This document shows positions 27,693 through 36,943 of a stretch of DNA of 64,000 nt, piece by piece (the stretch's first letter is position 1; each line of letters opens with the position of its first letter). A model generated the notes under the pieces. The model was not told the origin of the DNA, made no database searches, and saw only the letters and a program-made list of their open reading frames with translations. The translations under genes and the position numbers were made by a program. Origin of the DNA: Winogradskyella aurantia (GTDB lineage: Bacteria; Bacteroidota; Bacteroidia; Flavobacteriales; Flavobacteriaceae); assembly GCF_002266855.1 (NCBI RefSeq), contig NZ_NGJN01000001.1:496001-560000 (forward strand), in the 5' to 3' direction.

Positions 27693-28826
27693 CTAGTTAT
27701 ATTTTACTTTTCTCAAAATTCTAATAGTTTCCTTGTAGGATTGATATATGTCAGCGCCGAAGTTCCTAAGATAAGGTTTGGCATATTCCAATTTTGGTAA
27801 TGCACCATCAAAACCATTGAGATAACAAATGAGGTAACTAGCAGCTAAATTTTCAAGGTCTAGCGCTTCATGAGGGGCCAATTCAATATGCTTTTCAAGT
27901 TTTTCCAGAATAGCATTATTAGTGTTGTAGATGTGGTGTAATAACTTGCGATCAAACTGTGGTGGGTCAAAAAGAAGCTCAGCTTCTATAGAGTAGTTGG
28001 CACTATCATCAAAAGTAATCGTGGTTTTTTCTAGCTTATAATACTTGTAGGAATGTTGGAGTCCTAACCTCACATATTCTAAAATACTAAACGAATCATT
28101 ATTGTAGCGAATAGCCACTTCGTCTAAGGCTGAATAAAACAATCGAACCTGCTCATTCACCAATTCAATGTCTACCCGTGAATAAAAGGTTTCATCCTTT
28201 ACCTCCTTTTTACTTCCTGACCAACATAGCACAAAGTATTCCTTAAATACCTTGTACTGTGGGTTGTAATCCCGGCGCTTATTCATGAAGTCAAAGACTC
28301 CATCAAGAGTGAGTTCAATGTTATTTTGTGCGTGATTCTCAATAGCCGAAACTATTTTTGAATTTACATCCTTAAGCTCAATATCAAACACCTTGGGCAT
28401 ACTCATGCTACCATCTCTAAAGAACACTGAACCGCCATAATATTTCCAAATATTTTTTCTGAGTGAGGTTATTTTGTTATTAGGTCTTATGGTGACCAAC
28501 CCCACAACTTTATCATCTGGCAGATGTGGAAAAGGAATATTCTCGTATTGCACGATAGGCGGATGAGTGAGATAGGCATTGATTAAATTTTGGATTTTGC
28601 TATCATCAAAAAAATCAACACCGATTATTTTATTGTCTTCATCTTGAACACCTATAACGATATAGGAATTATTTTTTGGGTTGCTATTGGATAGAGCACA
28701 AATGTGCTTTAGAAATTTCGCCTTGCCTTCTTTATAACCAATATCTATTTTGCGTTTTTTGTCATAAAAACTATTCTCATCATTGTGAGCCAATAAGTTT
28801 TTTATAAGCAGGCGTTTGTTTATCAA
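27693..28826 (-). CDS. AlbA_2 (Schlafen-type) domain protein
   Basis: 377 aa. The N-terminal 150 residues contain the Schlafen AlbA_2 pattern: GKAKFLKHICALSNS, YIVIGVQDEDNKIIGVDFFDD, then the later VGLVTIRP strand. This domain is found in putative nucleic-acid-binding proteins of varied function. The C-terminal half is a helical region I do not recognise, with no HTH seen. The start is TTG (28826); there is no in-frame ATG nearby, and the opening NKRLLIKNLLAH fits the family. It lies 29 nt after the SDR gene. Confidence 0.75.
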   Translation of the reverse strand: MINKRLLIKNLLAHNDENSFYDKKRKIDIGYKEGKAKFLKHICALSNSNPKNNSYIVIGVQDEDNKIIGVDFFDDSKIQNLINAYLTHPPIVQYENIPFPHLPDDKVVGLVTIRPNNKITSLRKNIWKYYGGSVFFRDGSMSMPKVFDIELKDVNSKIVSAIENHAQNNIELTLDGVFDFMNKRRDYNPQYKVFKEYFVLCWSGSKKEVKDETFYSRVDIELVNEQVRLFYSALDEVAIRYNNDSFSILEYVRLGLQHSYKYYKLEKTTITFDDSANYSIEAELLFDPPQFDRKLLHHIYNTNNAILEKLEKHIELAPHEALDLENLAASYLICYLNGFDGALPKLEYAKPYLRNFGADIYQSYKETIRILRKVKYN

Positions 28827-28855
28827 AACAAGGTTGCGATTAGGATCTTAAAAAT

Positions 28856-29617
28856 TTATAGGTTTTTGTTTGACTTGTTTATGGTCGTTGAGTTAGCCTG
28901 TGCTGTCGGAAAGACTAATATATCTGCTAAATTAACGTGCTCAGGTCTTGTAATGGTAAAGTAGATTATGTCAGCGATATCTTCGGCCTGCAAGGCTTTA
29001 TAACCCTGGTAAACTGAATCGGCCTCCTTGCCACCCTTAAAACGCACCTTGGAAAACTCGGTTTCCACTAAGCCAGGATTAATAGCACTTACCTTAATAC
29101 CATAAGGATTTAAATCGATTCGCATGCCTTCGGTTATAGCTAAAACAGCATGCTTGCTTGCGCAATAGACATTGCCTTTAGGGTAGACTTCTTTCCCAGC
29201 AGAAGATCCAATATTAATGATATGGCCAGTATGCCGCTGAATCATTTTGGGGATTATGGCCTTACTCACGTAAAGTAGGCCTTTTACATTGATATCCATC
29301 ATGGCATCCCAATCGTCTAAGCTGCCGGTCTGAATGGGGTCTAGACCATGGGCATTACCAGCATTATTGATTAGAATATCTATATCCTGAAATTCCTTAG
29401 GTAAAGATTCAAGGGCCTCCAAGGTTTTGGATCTATCGCTAACATCAAAATTCAAGGTATAAACATCAGTATCCCGAGAAAGTGCTTTTTCAAGACTGTC
29501 CAATCGCTGCTGGCGACGGCCGCATAAAATCAATTTTATACCGTGTTTGGCAAATTCGTGTGCGGTTGCTTGTCCAATACCACTGGTTGCACCTGTAATT
29601 AATGCTGTTTTTCTCAT
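28856..29617 (-). CDS. SDR-family NADP-dependent oxidoreductase (YdfG-like)
   Basis: 253-aa classical short-chain dehydrogenase: cofactor motif GATSGIG (about 8-14), NNAG (about 85-88), and catalytic Ser...Tyr-x-x-x-Lys in GSSAGK..YCASK. R34/R35 after the second strand (CGRRQQR) suggests preference for NADP. Close to the serine/3-hydroxy acid dehydrogenase (YdfG) branch; the substrate cannot be fixed. It follows the aldo/keto reductase by 10 nt, in one operon. Confidence 0.92.
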   Translation of the reverse strand: MRKTALITGATSGIGQATAHEFAKHGIKLILCGRRQQRLDSLEKALSRDTDVYTLNFDVSDRSKTLEALESLPKEFQDIDILINNAGNAHGLDPIQTGSLDDWDAMMDINVKGLLYVSKAIIPKMIQRHTGHIINIGSSAGKEVYPKGNVYCASKHAVLAITEGMRIDLNPYGIKVSAINPGLVETEFSKVRFKGGKEADSVYQGYKALQAEDIADIIYFTITRPEHVNLADILVFPTAQANSTTINKSNKNL

Positions 29618-29627
29618 AAGTTTAAAT

Positions 29628-30491
29628 TTAGGGTACTTTATGGCCTTGACAGGCTACCAAAATTAAAAACCAATCCTCTAATTCTAGATTTATTTTAGAA
29701 GCCGCCATAGCTTGTTTTAATCGTGTTTTGTTTGTTGTACCTACTACTGGATGAATTTGGGAAGGGTGTTTCATAATCCAAGCTAATAGCAACTGGTCTT
29801 CAGTGGCGTTATACTTATCTATTAAATCACCTAATTGTCTATGTATACGTCGGGTCTGCTCGTTATCTGTTTTAAAAACAGAACCCAAGGGTGACCAGGC
29901 CATGGGCTTTATGCCATTGGTCTTTATATAATCCAGCGTTCCGTCATGCATGGCTACGTGATTTGTGAGCGAAAATTCAATTTGGTTGACATCAATATCC
30001 ATACGTAAACCTATTAAGTCCATTTGAGATGGTGTAAAATTAGATACCCCGAATTCCCTTATTTTCCCTTGCTTTTTAAGAATGGTTATGGCCTCGGCAA
30101 TTTCCTCCGGATTCATTAGTGGGCTAGGTCTATGCAACAAGAGTAAATCCAAATAACCAGTCCTAAGATTTTTTAGGGATTCTTCAACGGACCAAATGAT
30201 ATAATCCTTGCTGTAATCATAATATTTTACCTTGTTATTTCGATTCTCACTTAGATGTTGAATGCCACATTTTGAAATCAATTGTATGGATTCCCGCTCT
30301 ATGCCAGAGTGAGATAAAGCAGCTCCAAATTGAGATTCTGTGGTGTAGCTGCCGTAAATGTCTGCATGATCAAAAGTAGTAATGTTATTTGCAGTACAGT
30401 ATCTAATGAGTTCAGCCATGTCTTTTTTAGACAGGTTTTTGCCCCAACTTCCCCACGACATTGTTCCTGCTATTAATCGAGAATATTTCAC
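29628..30491 (-). CDS. Aldo/keto reductase
   Basis: 287 aa, a TIM-barrel NADPH-dependent reductase of the YdhF/oxidoreductase branch. Features are an early GTMSWGSWG, the catalytic Asp-Tyr region DHADIYGSY, Lys in SKCGIQ, and the C-terminal cofactor segment HPVVGTTN. The substrate is unknown. It is the first gene of a three-gene leftward set with an SDR and an AlbA_2 protein. Confidence 0.92.
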   Translation of the reverse strand: MKYSRLIAGTMSWGSWGKNLSKKDMAELIRYCTANNITTFDHADIYGSYTTESQFGAALSHSGIERESIQLISKCGIQHLSENRNNKVKYYDYSKDYIIWSVEESLKNLRTGYLDLLLLHRPSPLMNPEEIAEAITILKKQGKIREFGVSNFTPSQMDLIGLRMDIDVNQIEFSLTNHVAMHDGTLDYIKTNGIKPMAWSPLGSVFKTDNEQTRRIHRQLGDLIDKYNATEDQLLLAWIMKHPSQIHPVVGTTNKTRLKQAMAASKINLELEDWFLILVACQGHKVP

Positions 30492-30596
30492 TTTATTTTC
30501 AGTTTATGCGGTTTTTTTTGCCATTGGTGTATAAAAATACTTAAAACATCAGTAATAAATTATTATTGTCGTGTAATTATTAAAAGCCCCAAAATC

Positions 30597-31166
30597 ATGA
30601 TTCTTTCAAAAGTTTTAAAACCTATTTTCACATCCTGTGTTATACTCTTATTTCTCTTTAGTTGTTCAAGTGACGAATTGGAGAACGATTGTGGTACATC
30701 CGTTGTTTCTATTAGCTTAAAGAGTTCTATGAACTTAGAAAACGACGTGTATATCGAAATTGAAGACATCCAGTTTCGGGTAAAGCAAGAGGCTAGCCTA
30801 AACAACGCCTGGGTAAGTTTGAACACTATAAATGAAGGTGTCGTAAATATGAGCGATTTGAACGCAGATTCAGATGTGCTGCTTGTACATAATGAAAATA
30901 TACCCTCGATACCTATCTATGAAATACGTTTAGTGCTTGGTGATCAAAACTTTATAGACTCCAACGGACTTCTCATAGATTTAGATACTGAGAATTTGGG
31001 GAAGGCCACGGCAACAAATTTTTTGGAACTGAATTTGCTTCCGAATCAAGAATATGATATTACCATAGATTTTGATACGGACCAATCTGTGTATTTCTCT
31101 GAGTTAGAAAACCTAATGGTATTAAGTCCTAAAATTTATACTGAAATAAGACACCTTTCATATTAA
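30597..31166 (+). CDS. DUF4382-like lipoprotein, short form
   Basis: 189 aa with lipobox FLFSC (Cys23). The body aligns with the DUF4382 domain of the next gene: VYIEIEDIQFRV against VFVEITDVMIKY, AWVSLNTI against GWVSIGII, EIRLVLG against QIRLVLG, and IDFDTDQSV against LDFDVDESI. It ends before any second domain. Function unknown; surface or periplasmic lipoprotein. Likely a tandem-duplicated paralogue, with its own terminator at 31197-31230. Confidence 0.72.
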   Translation: MILSKVLKPIFTSCVILLFLFSCSSDELENDCGTSVVSISLKSSMNLENDVYIEIEDIQFRVKQEASLNNAWVSLNTINEGVVNMSDLNADSDVLLVHNENIPSIPIYEIRLVLGDQNFIDSNGLLIDLDTENLGKATATNFLELNLLPNQEYDITIDFDTDQSVYFSELENLMVLSPKIYTEIRHLSY

Positions 31167-31196
31167 TTACTTTAATCCTAAATTAATGGAGTTGAT

Positions 31197-31230
31197 GGGG
31201 TAATGCCTTTGTATTACTCCTTTTCTTTTT
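31197..31230 (+). terminator. Terminator after the short DUF4382 gene
   Basis: GGGGTAAT-GCCTTTGT-ATTACTCC (8 bp, one G.T pair) followed by a T-rich run. Confidence 0.75.
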
Positions 31231-31297
31231 CAGTAAAGTCTATCAACCAATTTAGTTCGTATATCTATATATGTATTCATTATAAAATTTCAACACT

Positions 31298-32116
31298 ATG
31301 AACCTTTTAAGACAACTTTTATCCGTTTTAATAATTTTGTCGCTTGTGGCCTGTAATGATTCTGACAGTTCAAATAGTCAAGAACCAGCACAGCTTTCGG
31401 TAAGATTGGTTGATAATCCAGGAGATTATGAAAATGTCTTTGTAGAAATTACGGATGTAATGATTAAATACGGAAATACCACGGACGATCCAGAAAATGA
31501 TGATGAAGGAGGTTGGGTCTCTATAGGTATCATTGAACCTGGAATTTATGACTTATTGGAATTAACAGGTGGGATAAATCTACCTTTAGTTGAAAATGAG
31601 AACATAGAACCAGGCTTAATCAAACAAATCCGATTGGTGCTTGGGTCGTCAAATTCCATTGTTTTGGACGGGGAAATAGAAGCTCGCCCACTAACTACAC
31701 CTAGTGCACAGCAGTCCGGACTTAAGGTCATGGTCAATCAGCCCATTGAAGCTGGTTTCAACTACAGTTTTATCTTAGATTTCGATGTGGATGAATCTAT
31801 AGTTGTTGCAGGTAATTCAGGAAATATCATTTTAAAGCCTGTTCTAAGAGCCAATTTGGAAGTCAATTCGGGCAGTATAGAAGGCAGTGTTATCCCGTCT
31901 GACTTAGCGGTTGAAATTGAGGTTAGTAATGAAAGCACCACCGCCTCAACGTTTACGGATGATCTTGGTAATTACGAAGTTATAGGCTTACCCGCAGGTA
32001 TTTATACTGTAACCATAACACCTGAAGAAAGTTCATTATTTGAACCAGTGGTATTAACTGATGTTGAAGTTACGGTAGGTAATACTACTATCCTAGATGT
32101 AATAACGTTTGAATAA
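31298..32116 (+). CDS. DUF4382 lipoprotein with carboxypeptidase-like C-domain
   Basis: 272 aa. A type II signal peptide ends in LVAC (Cys19). DUF4382 spans about 30-190 (LSVRLVDNPGDYENVFVEI, PLVENENIEPG, LRANLEV). A small beta sandwich like the carboxypeptidase regulatory domain follows (195-272, with DLGNYEVIGLPAGIYTVTI). Both modules are common in surface lipoproteins of Bacteroidota; the ligand is unknown. Paralogue of the preceding gene. Confidence 0.82.
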   Translation: MNLLRQLLSVLIILSLVACNDSDSSNSQEPAQLSVRLVDNPGDYENVFVEITDVMIKYGNTTDDPENDDEGGWVSIGIIEPGIYDLLELTGGINLPLVENENIEPGLIKQIRLVLGSSNSIVLDGEIEARPLTTPSAQQSGLKVMVNQPIEAGFNYSFILDFDVDESIVVAGNSGNIILKPVLRANLEVNSGSIEGSVIPSDLAVEIEVSNESTTASTFTDDLGNYEVIGLPAGIYTVTITPEESSLFEPVVLTDVEVTVGNTTILDVITFE

Positions 32117-32140
32117 GGCCAGTATCAATCTCTTCATAGG

Positions 32141-32175
32141 GTGCATTATTTCTCAAAATAATGCACTTTTTTTTT
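32141..32175 (+). terminator. Terminator after the DUF4382 pair
   Basis: GTGCATTATTT (32141-32151) and AAATAATGCAC (32156-32166) form an 11-bp perfect stem with a 4-nt loop, followed by T9. Confidence 0.92.
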
Positions 32176-32181
32176 AACCAA

Positions 32182-32210
32182 TTGTTAACAGCAACTCCAA
32201 AAATATTTTG
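32182..32210 (+). promoter_or_regulatory. Likely promoter of the Bat operon
   Basis: TTG (32182-32184), 19 nt, then TATTTTG (32204-32210), one base shorter than the TANNTTTG consensus. It lies 55 nt before the MoxR ATG and just after the preceding terminator, which suits the start of a long operon. Confidence 0.42.
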
Positions 32211-32265
32211 ACACTTTGCAGGTTTAATAGTTATAGTCTAAATTACACTGCCATAAAACTTTATA

Positions 32266-33270
32266 ATGATGGAAGATGCGAGTACAGTTGATATAAAATC
32301 GATTAACGAAAAAATAGAAAAAGAAAGTGCTTTTGTAGATTTGCTGACTTTCGAAATGAACAAGGTCATAGTTGGTCAAAAGCATATGGTAGAGCGGCTA
32401 TTAATTGGTCTGCTCGGACAAGGCCACATTCTTCTAGAAGGTGTCCCAGGTTTAGCAAAAACCTTGGCTATAAACAGTTTAGCTAAAGCTGTTGATGCGA
32501 GTTTTAGTAGAATTCAATTTACGCCAGACCTTCTGCCTGCAGATGTTATTGGAACCTTAATTTACAATATGAAAGAGAATGATTTCTCTATAAAAAAGGG
32601 ACCGATTTTTGCAAATTTTGTTTTGGCTGATGAGATTAACAGAGCCCCAGCTAAGGTGCAGTCAGCACTACTAGAGGCCATGCAAGAAAAGCAAGTAACC
32701 ATTGGTGACGAAACGTTCATTTTAGAAAAACCATTCTTGGTTATGGCAACCCAAAACCCGGTGGAACAAGAAGGAACCTATCCGTTACCTGAAGCCCAGG
32801 TAGACCGTTTTATGCTAAAAACAGTCATTGATTATCCCAAATTAGAAGAGGAGCAGCTTATTGTAAGAGCCAACCTAAAAGGTAGTTACGATAAAATCAA
32901 TCCTGTCGTTTCCGTAAAACAAATATTAACGGCACAAGAAGCCGTTAGAGAGGTGTACATGGATGAAAAAATTGAGAGATACATTTTAGACATTGTGTTT
33001 GCCACTCGTTATCCAGAAAAGTATAGGTTAGATGACTTGAAACCGTTAATCAGCTTTGGAGCGTCGCCTCGTGGAAGTATCAATTTAGCTACTGCAGCTA
33101 AATGTTATGCATTTATAAAAAGACGAGGTTATGTAATACCCGAAGATGTCAGAGCTGTAGTTCACGATGTGCTTAGACATAGAATAGGCATCACCTATGA
33201 GGCCGAAGCTGAAAATGTTACTTCAGAAGACATCATCAATAAGATTGTAAACGAAATCGAAGTGCCATAA
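32266..33270 (+). CDS. MoxR-family AAA+ ATPase
   Basis: 334-aa chaperone-like ATPase at the head of the Bat operon. Walker A is GVPGLAKT (59-66), Walker B LADE (120-123), and sensor 1 lies in ATQNPVEQEGTYPLPEAQ. MoxR proteins typically work with VWA-domain partners, here the DUF58, BatA and BatB products encoded next. The frame starts ATGATG; either may be used. Confidence 0.95.
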   Translation: MMEDASTVDIKSINEKIEKESAFVDLLTFEMNKVIVGQKHMVERLLIGLLGQGHILLEGVPGLAKTLAINSLAKAVDASFSRIQFTPDLLPADVIGTLIYNMKENDFSIKKGPIFANFVLADEINRAPAKVQSALLEAMQEKQVTIGDETFILEKPFLVMATQNPVEQEGTYPLPEAQVDRFMLKTVIDYPKLEEEQLIVRANLKGSYDKINPVVSVKQILTAQEAVREVYMDEKIERYILDIVFATRYPEKYRLDDLKPLISFGASPRGSINLATAAKCYAFIKRRGYVIPEDVRAVVHDVLRHRIGITYEAEAENVTSEDIINKIVNEIEVP

Positions 33271-33346
33271 GATTTTTGGATTTAAGAATTACGTATGGCG
33301 ATTCAGAGTAATCGTAAATCACCAATCTTCAATCGAAAATTAATTA

Positions 33347-34213
33347 ATGGATACTAAGGAACTTCTAAAGAAAGTACGAAAGATAGAGATTAAGACACGC
33401 CGATTGTCTGATCATATTTTTGGAGGGGAATACCATTCTACCTTTAAAGGAAGGGGAATGACGTTTTCTGAAGTTCGTCAGTACCAATTTGGTGATGATG
33501 TTAGGAATATTGATTGGAACGTTACAGCGAGATATAACGAACCTTTCGTTAAGGTCTTTGAGGAGGAGCGTGAGTTAACCATGATGCTCATGGTTGATGT
33601 TTCGGGGAGTAAGTTTTTTGGAACTAAAAATCAATTTAAGGAGGTAATCGTTACTGAAATTGCTGCGACTTTGGCATTTTCTGCCACCCAAAACAACGAC
33701 AAAATAGGATTGATTTTATTTTCAGGAGATATTGAGCTCTATATTCCACCTAAAAAAGGTCGTTCACACGTTCTCAGGATTATTCGGGAGCTTTTAGAAT
33801 TTCAGCCTAAAAGTAAGGACACCAATGTCTCAGAAGCGTTCAAGTTTTTATCGAATGTTATGAAGAAAAAGGCTATTGTATTTGTCTTGTCAGATTTTAT
33901 AGCAGACGATTACAAGCAAAATTTGAAAATAGCTGCTGGAAAGCATGATATTACAGGAATTAGGGTTTACGACAGATACGAGGAAAGCATTCCCAATTTA
34001 GGATTGGTGCAAATGGAGGATGAGGAAACGGGAGAACTCATGCTTGTCAATACCGCTGCTAAAAGAGTACGCTTAGACTATGCTAAGTTCTATCTAGAGA
34101 AGGTGGACTACTTTAAAGACAGCTTTACCAAATCGGGTTCAGGGACCATAGACTGCAGAGTTGATGAAAGTTATGTAAAAAAATTATTGGGTTATTTTAA
34201 ACGCAGGGGATAA
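33347..34213 (+). CDS. DUF58 domain protein of the Bat operon
   Basis: 288 aa. It shows the DUF58 signature GRGMTFSEVRQYQFGDDVR followed by IDWN. A VWA-like fold follows with MIDAS residues D84, S86, S88 (DVSGS). It is soluble, with no membrane segments seen, and is expected to pair with the MoxR ATPase. It sits 7 nt before the next gene. Confidence 0.93.
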   Translation: MDTKELLKKVRKIEIKTRRLSDHIFGGEYHSTFKGRGMTFSEVRQYQFGDDVRNIDWNVTARYNEPFVKVFEEERELTMMLMVDVSGSKFFGTKNQFKEVIVTEIAATLAFSATQNNDKIGLILFSGDIELYIPPKKGRSHVLRIIRELLEFQPKSKDTNVSEAFKFLSNVMKKKAIVFVLSDFIADDYKQNLKIAAGKHDITGIRVYDRYEESIPNLGLVQMEDEETGELMLVNTAAKRVRLDYAKFYLEKVDYFKDSFTKSGSGTIDCRVDESYVKKLLGYFKRRG

Positions 34214-34220
34214 AGGAAAA

Positions 34221-35939
34221 ATGAATACCAAAGCGCCAAATACAATTTTCGAATTGAAATTTATTTCGGTTTTACATGAAAAGTTAACCATCTGCACGGC
34301 GGTGCTCTTTTTTCTGTGTTCATGGGTGTCCTCTGCTCAAGTTACAACACAAATCGATACCACAACCATTAAAATCGGTGAGCAAATTAGTTATAAAATA
34401 AATGTCGAGACTGATTCTGTGGCAATAGTGGTATTTCCCGAAGGACAAACGTTCCTGCCTCTTGAAGCCGTTGAAGCAACTGATATCGATACGGTAAGGA
34501 AAGAATCACAGTATCTGTTGTCTAGAATTTACAAATTAACACAATTCGATTCAGGGCGATACACCATACCAAGACAAAAAGTGCTTATAGGTGATAGGTC
34601 CTTTTTTACGGACTCAGTCAAAGTAGCTGTTAACTATATTGAAGTTGATACTACAAAACAGAAATTATATGATATAAAACCTATCATGGAAGTCCAAAAA
34701 TCTAGCGGGAATTGGTGGAAATGGCTTTTATTAATTTTAGGTTTTGTTGGCTTGGTAGCATTTTTGATTTATTGGTTTATTTGGCGAAAAAAACCATTAA
34801 CTGAGGAAGAGGAAATTGCATTGTTGCCGCCATATGATCGCGCAAAGCTGGCTCTTCACAAACTAGAGGAACATAACTACTTGAGGCGTTCAGAAATAAA
34901 AACCTATTATTCAGAGCTTACCTTCATAATTAGAAAGTATCTCGATGATAAAGTTTACGATCGTTCCTTAGAAAGTACTACAGACGAGTTGATTTCGCGT
35001 TTAAAATTATTTAAGGATGGTAATCAATTTCCTTTTAAAACAGAAACAATCGTCAATATTGAAAGTATATTAAAACGTGCAGATTTGGTAAAATTCGCAA
35101 AATCCAAACCAGACACAGCACTTGCAGAAATTGATAAAAAAACCGTAGAAAAAGAGATTGACAATATAAAAACCTGCTTGCCCGAACCGTCGGAAGAGGA
35201 AAAACTTTTAGACGAACAATACAAGGAAAACCGAGAGAAAAAACAGAAACGTCAGAAAATTATTTTAACTGCAGCAATCAGTATAGCTCTTCTTGTAGCT
35301 ACCTATGTAGGCTTTAGTCTTAAATATGGTTTTACTTATGTAAATGATACCATTTTAGGAGATGAGAGTAAGGAATTATTAGTAGGGGATTGGGTAGAAA
35401 GTGCTTATGGTTTCCCTCCAATATGGATTGAGACTCCAGAAGTTTTAAAACGAGAGGAAGTTGGGGATTCCAAAGAAGAACAGAATCAACCAAAGACAGC
35501 TGTATTTAGATTTTTGTCAAAAGAAGCAGGAATAGATATTCAAGTAAGTACAACAACCTTTAATATAAGCACGCAGCAAGGACAGCCTCAGCAAATGTCA
35601 GATGAGGACAAGGCAAAAGATTTGATAAGTGCCTCAGAGAATTTTTTAAAGAAATTAGAAGCTAATGGTGCAACAGACATTACAGTGAAACGTGAAGAGT
35701 TTAAAACGCCTAATGGAGCATCAGGTATAAAAACCTATGGAACAATGAATCTCGTCATTACTGAAAACAAAACAATACGAGCAAAATATATGAATCTTGT
35801 CTTTAGGGCAGAAAACGTAAGACAACAAATAGTACTGCGGTGGCGGGAAAGCGACAATTATGCTGAAGATATAGTTAAGCGAATTACAGATTCTATAGAA
35901 CTAGTACCAGAAGAATTGCCTAAAGAAGACGACGTATAA
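34221..35939 (+). CDS. Bat-operon membrane protein, BatD/DUF4381-like with extra C-domain
   Basis: 572 aa. A signal-like hydrophobic segment lies at about 23-40 (ending SSAQ), followed by a beta-rich domain (40-160), one membrane helix (about 167-189) and a helical region (YDRAKLALHKLEEHNYL.., RKYLDD) like the cytoplasmic part of BatD/DUF4381. A second helix (about 350-372) precedes a C-terminal domain of about 195 residues that I do not recognise. Translation is coupled to batA: the stop TAA shares a base with its ATG (TAATG). The second half appears to be an unusual addition. Confidence 0.75.
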   Translation: MNTKAPNTIFELKFISVLHEKLTICTAVLFFLCSWVSSAQVTTQIDTTTIKIGEQISYKINVETDSVAIVVFPEGQTFLPLEAVEATDIDTVRKESQYLLSRIYKLTQFDSGRYTIPRQKVLIGDRSFFTDSVKVAVNYIEVDTTKQKLYDIKPIMEVQKSSGNWWKWLLLILGFVGLVAFLIYWFIWRKKPLTEEEEIALLPPYDRAKLALHKLEEHNYLRRSEIKTYYSELTFIIRKYLDDKVYDRSLESTTDELISRLKLFKDGNQFPFKTETIVNIESILKRADLVKFAKSKPDTALAEIDKKTVEKEIDNIKTCLPEPSEEEKLLDEQYKENREKKQKRQKIILTAAISIALLVATYVGFSLKYGFTYVNDTILGDESKELLVGDWVESAYGFPPIWIETPEVLKREEVGDSKEEQNQPKTAVFRFLSKEAGIDIQVSTTTFNISTQQGQPQQMSDEDKAKDLISASENFLKKLEANGATDITVKREEFKTPNGASGIKTYGTMNLVITENKTIRAKYMNLVFRAENVRQQIVLRWRESDNYAEDIVKRITDSIELVPEELPKEDDV

Positions 35940-36943
35940 TGTTGGAGAATATAGAATTTTTAAATAAAGAATTTTTTTGGCTTCTGCTATTGTTGCCAAT
36001 AGCTATAGTTTGGTACATTATTAAACATAACAAACAGACGGCAGAATTAAAAATATCAAGTTTAAGGGGGTTTAAGCTAACGCGCTCAATTTGGCCCAAA
36101 TTGAGACATGTGTTGTTCATTTTACGTTTATTAGCTCTGACCCTATTAATTATTGCTATTGCAAGGCCACGGACAGTAGATGTTTCTACAAGAACAAAAA
36201 CCACAAGGGGTATTGATATTGTAATGGCTATTGATGTGTCTGCTAGTATGTTGGCTAAGGACCTTGTACCGAATCGATTGGAGGCACTTAAGGAGGTTGC
36301 AGCAGATTTTATAAACGGACGTCCGAATGACCGAATTGGTTTAGTTGAATATGCAGGCGAAGCTTATACAAAAACACCTATAACCAGTGATAAAACTTTG
36401 GTATTAAGGTCTTTGCGAGATATAAAATATAATACTATTATTGAGGGAGGTACGGCCATTGGTATGGGATTAGCCACATCTGTAAATCGTTTAAAAGATA
36501 GTAGGGCAAAAAGTAAAGTTATAATCCTCTTAACTGATGGAGTCAATAATTCTGGTTTTATTGATCCTAAAATAGCCAGTGAACTCGCCGTAGAATACGG
36601 CATAAAAACCTACACCATCGGATTGGGCACAAATGGGATGGCTTTATCGCCAGTTGCCATTAATCCAAATGGCTCATTTAGATATGGTAGGCAGCAAGTA
36701 GAAATTGATGAGGACCTGTTGAAAGAGATTGCCGAAGCAACAGGAGGGCGCTATTTTAGGGCTACAAATAATAAAAAGCTAGCGGAGATATACGAAGAAA
36801 TTAATAAGCTAGAAAAGACAGAGATTGAAGAGCGGAAGTATTATAATTATGAAGAAAAGTATAGACCACTAGCAATTTTAGCAGGATTGTTATTACTATT
36901 GGAACTGCTTTTAAGACATACAATATTTAGAAGTTTTGTTTAG
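35939..36943 (+). CDS. batA: BatA, VWA-domain membrane protein
   Basis: 334 aa. Two N-terminal membrane helices (about 12-29 and 57-77), a VWA domain with intact MIDAS (D99, S101, S103 in DVSAS; later TDG), and a C-terminal helix at about 313-330. It is part of the Bacteroides aerotolerance (Bat) complex, and its position directly before batB is diagnostic. Overlaps batB by 8 nt. Confidence 0.92.
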   Translation: MLENIEFLNKEFFWLLLLLPIAIVWYIIKHNKQTAELKISSLRGFKLTRSIWPKLRHVLFILRLLALTLLIIAIARPRTVDVSTRTKTTRGIDIVMAIDVSASMLAKDLVPNRLEALKEVAADFINGRPNDRIGLVEYAGEAYTKTPITSDKTLVLRSLRDIKYNTIIEGGTAIGMGLATSVNRLKDSRAKSKVIILLTDGVNNSGFIDPKIASELAVEYGIKTYTIGLGTNGMALSPVAINPNGSFRYGRQQVEIDEDLLKEIAEATGGRYFRATNNKKLAEIYEEINKLEKTEIEERKYYNYEEKYRPLAILAGLLLLLELLLRHTIFRSFV

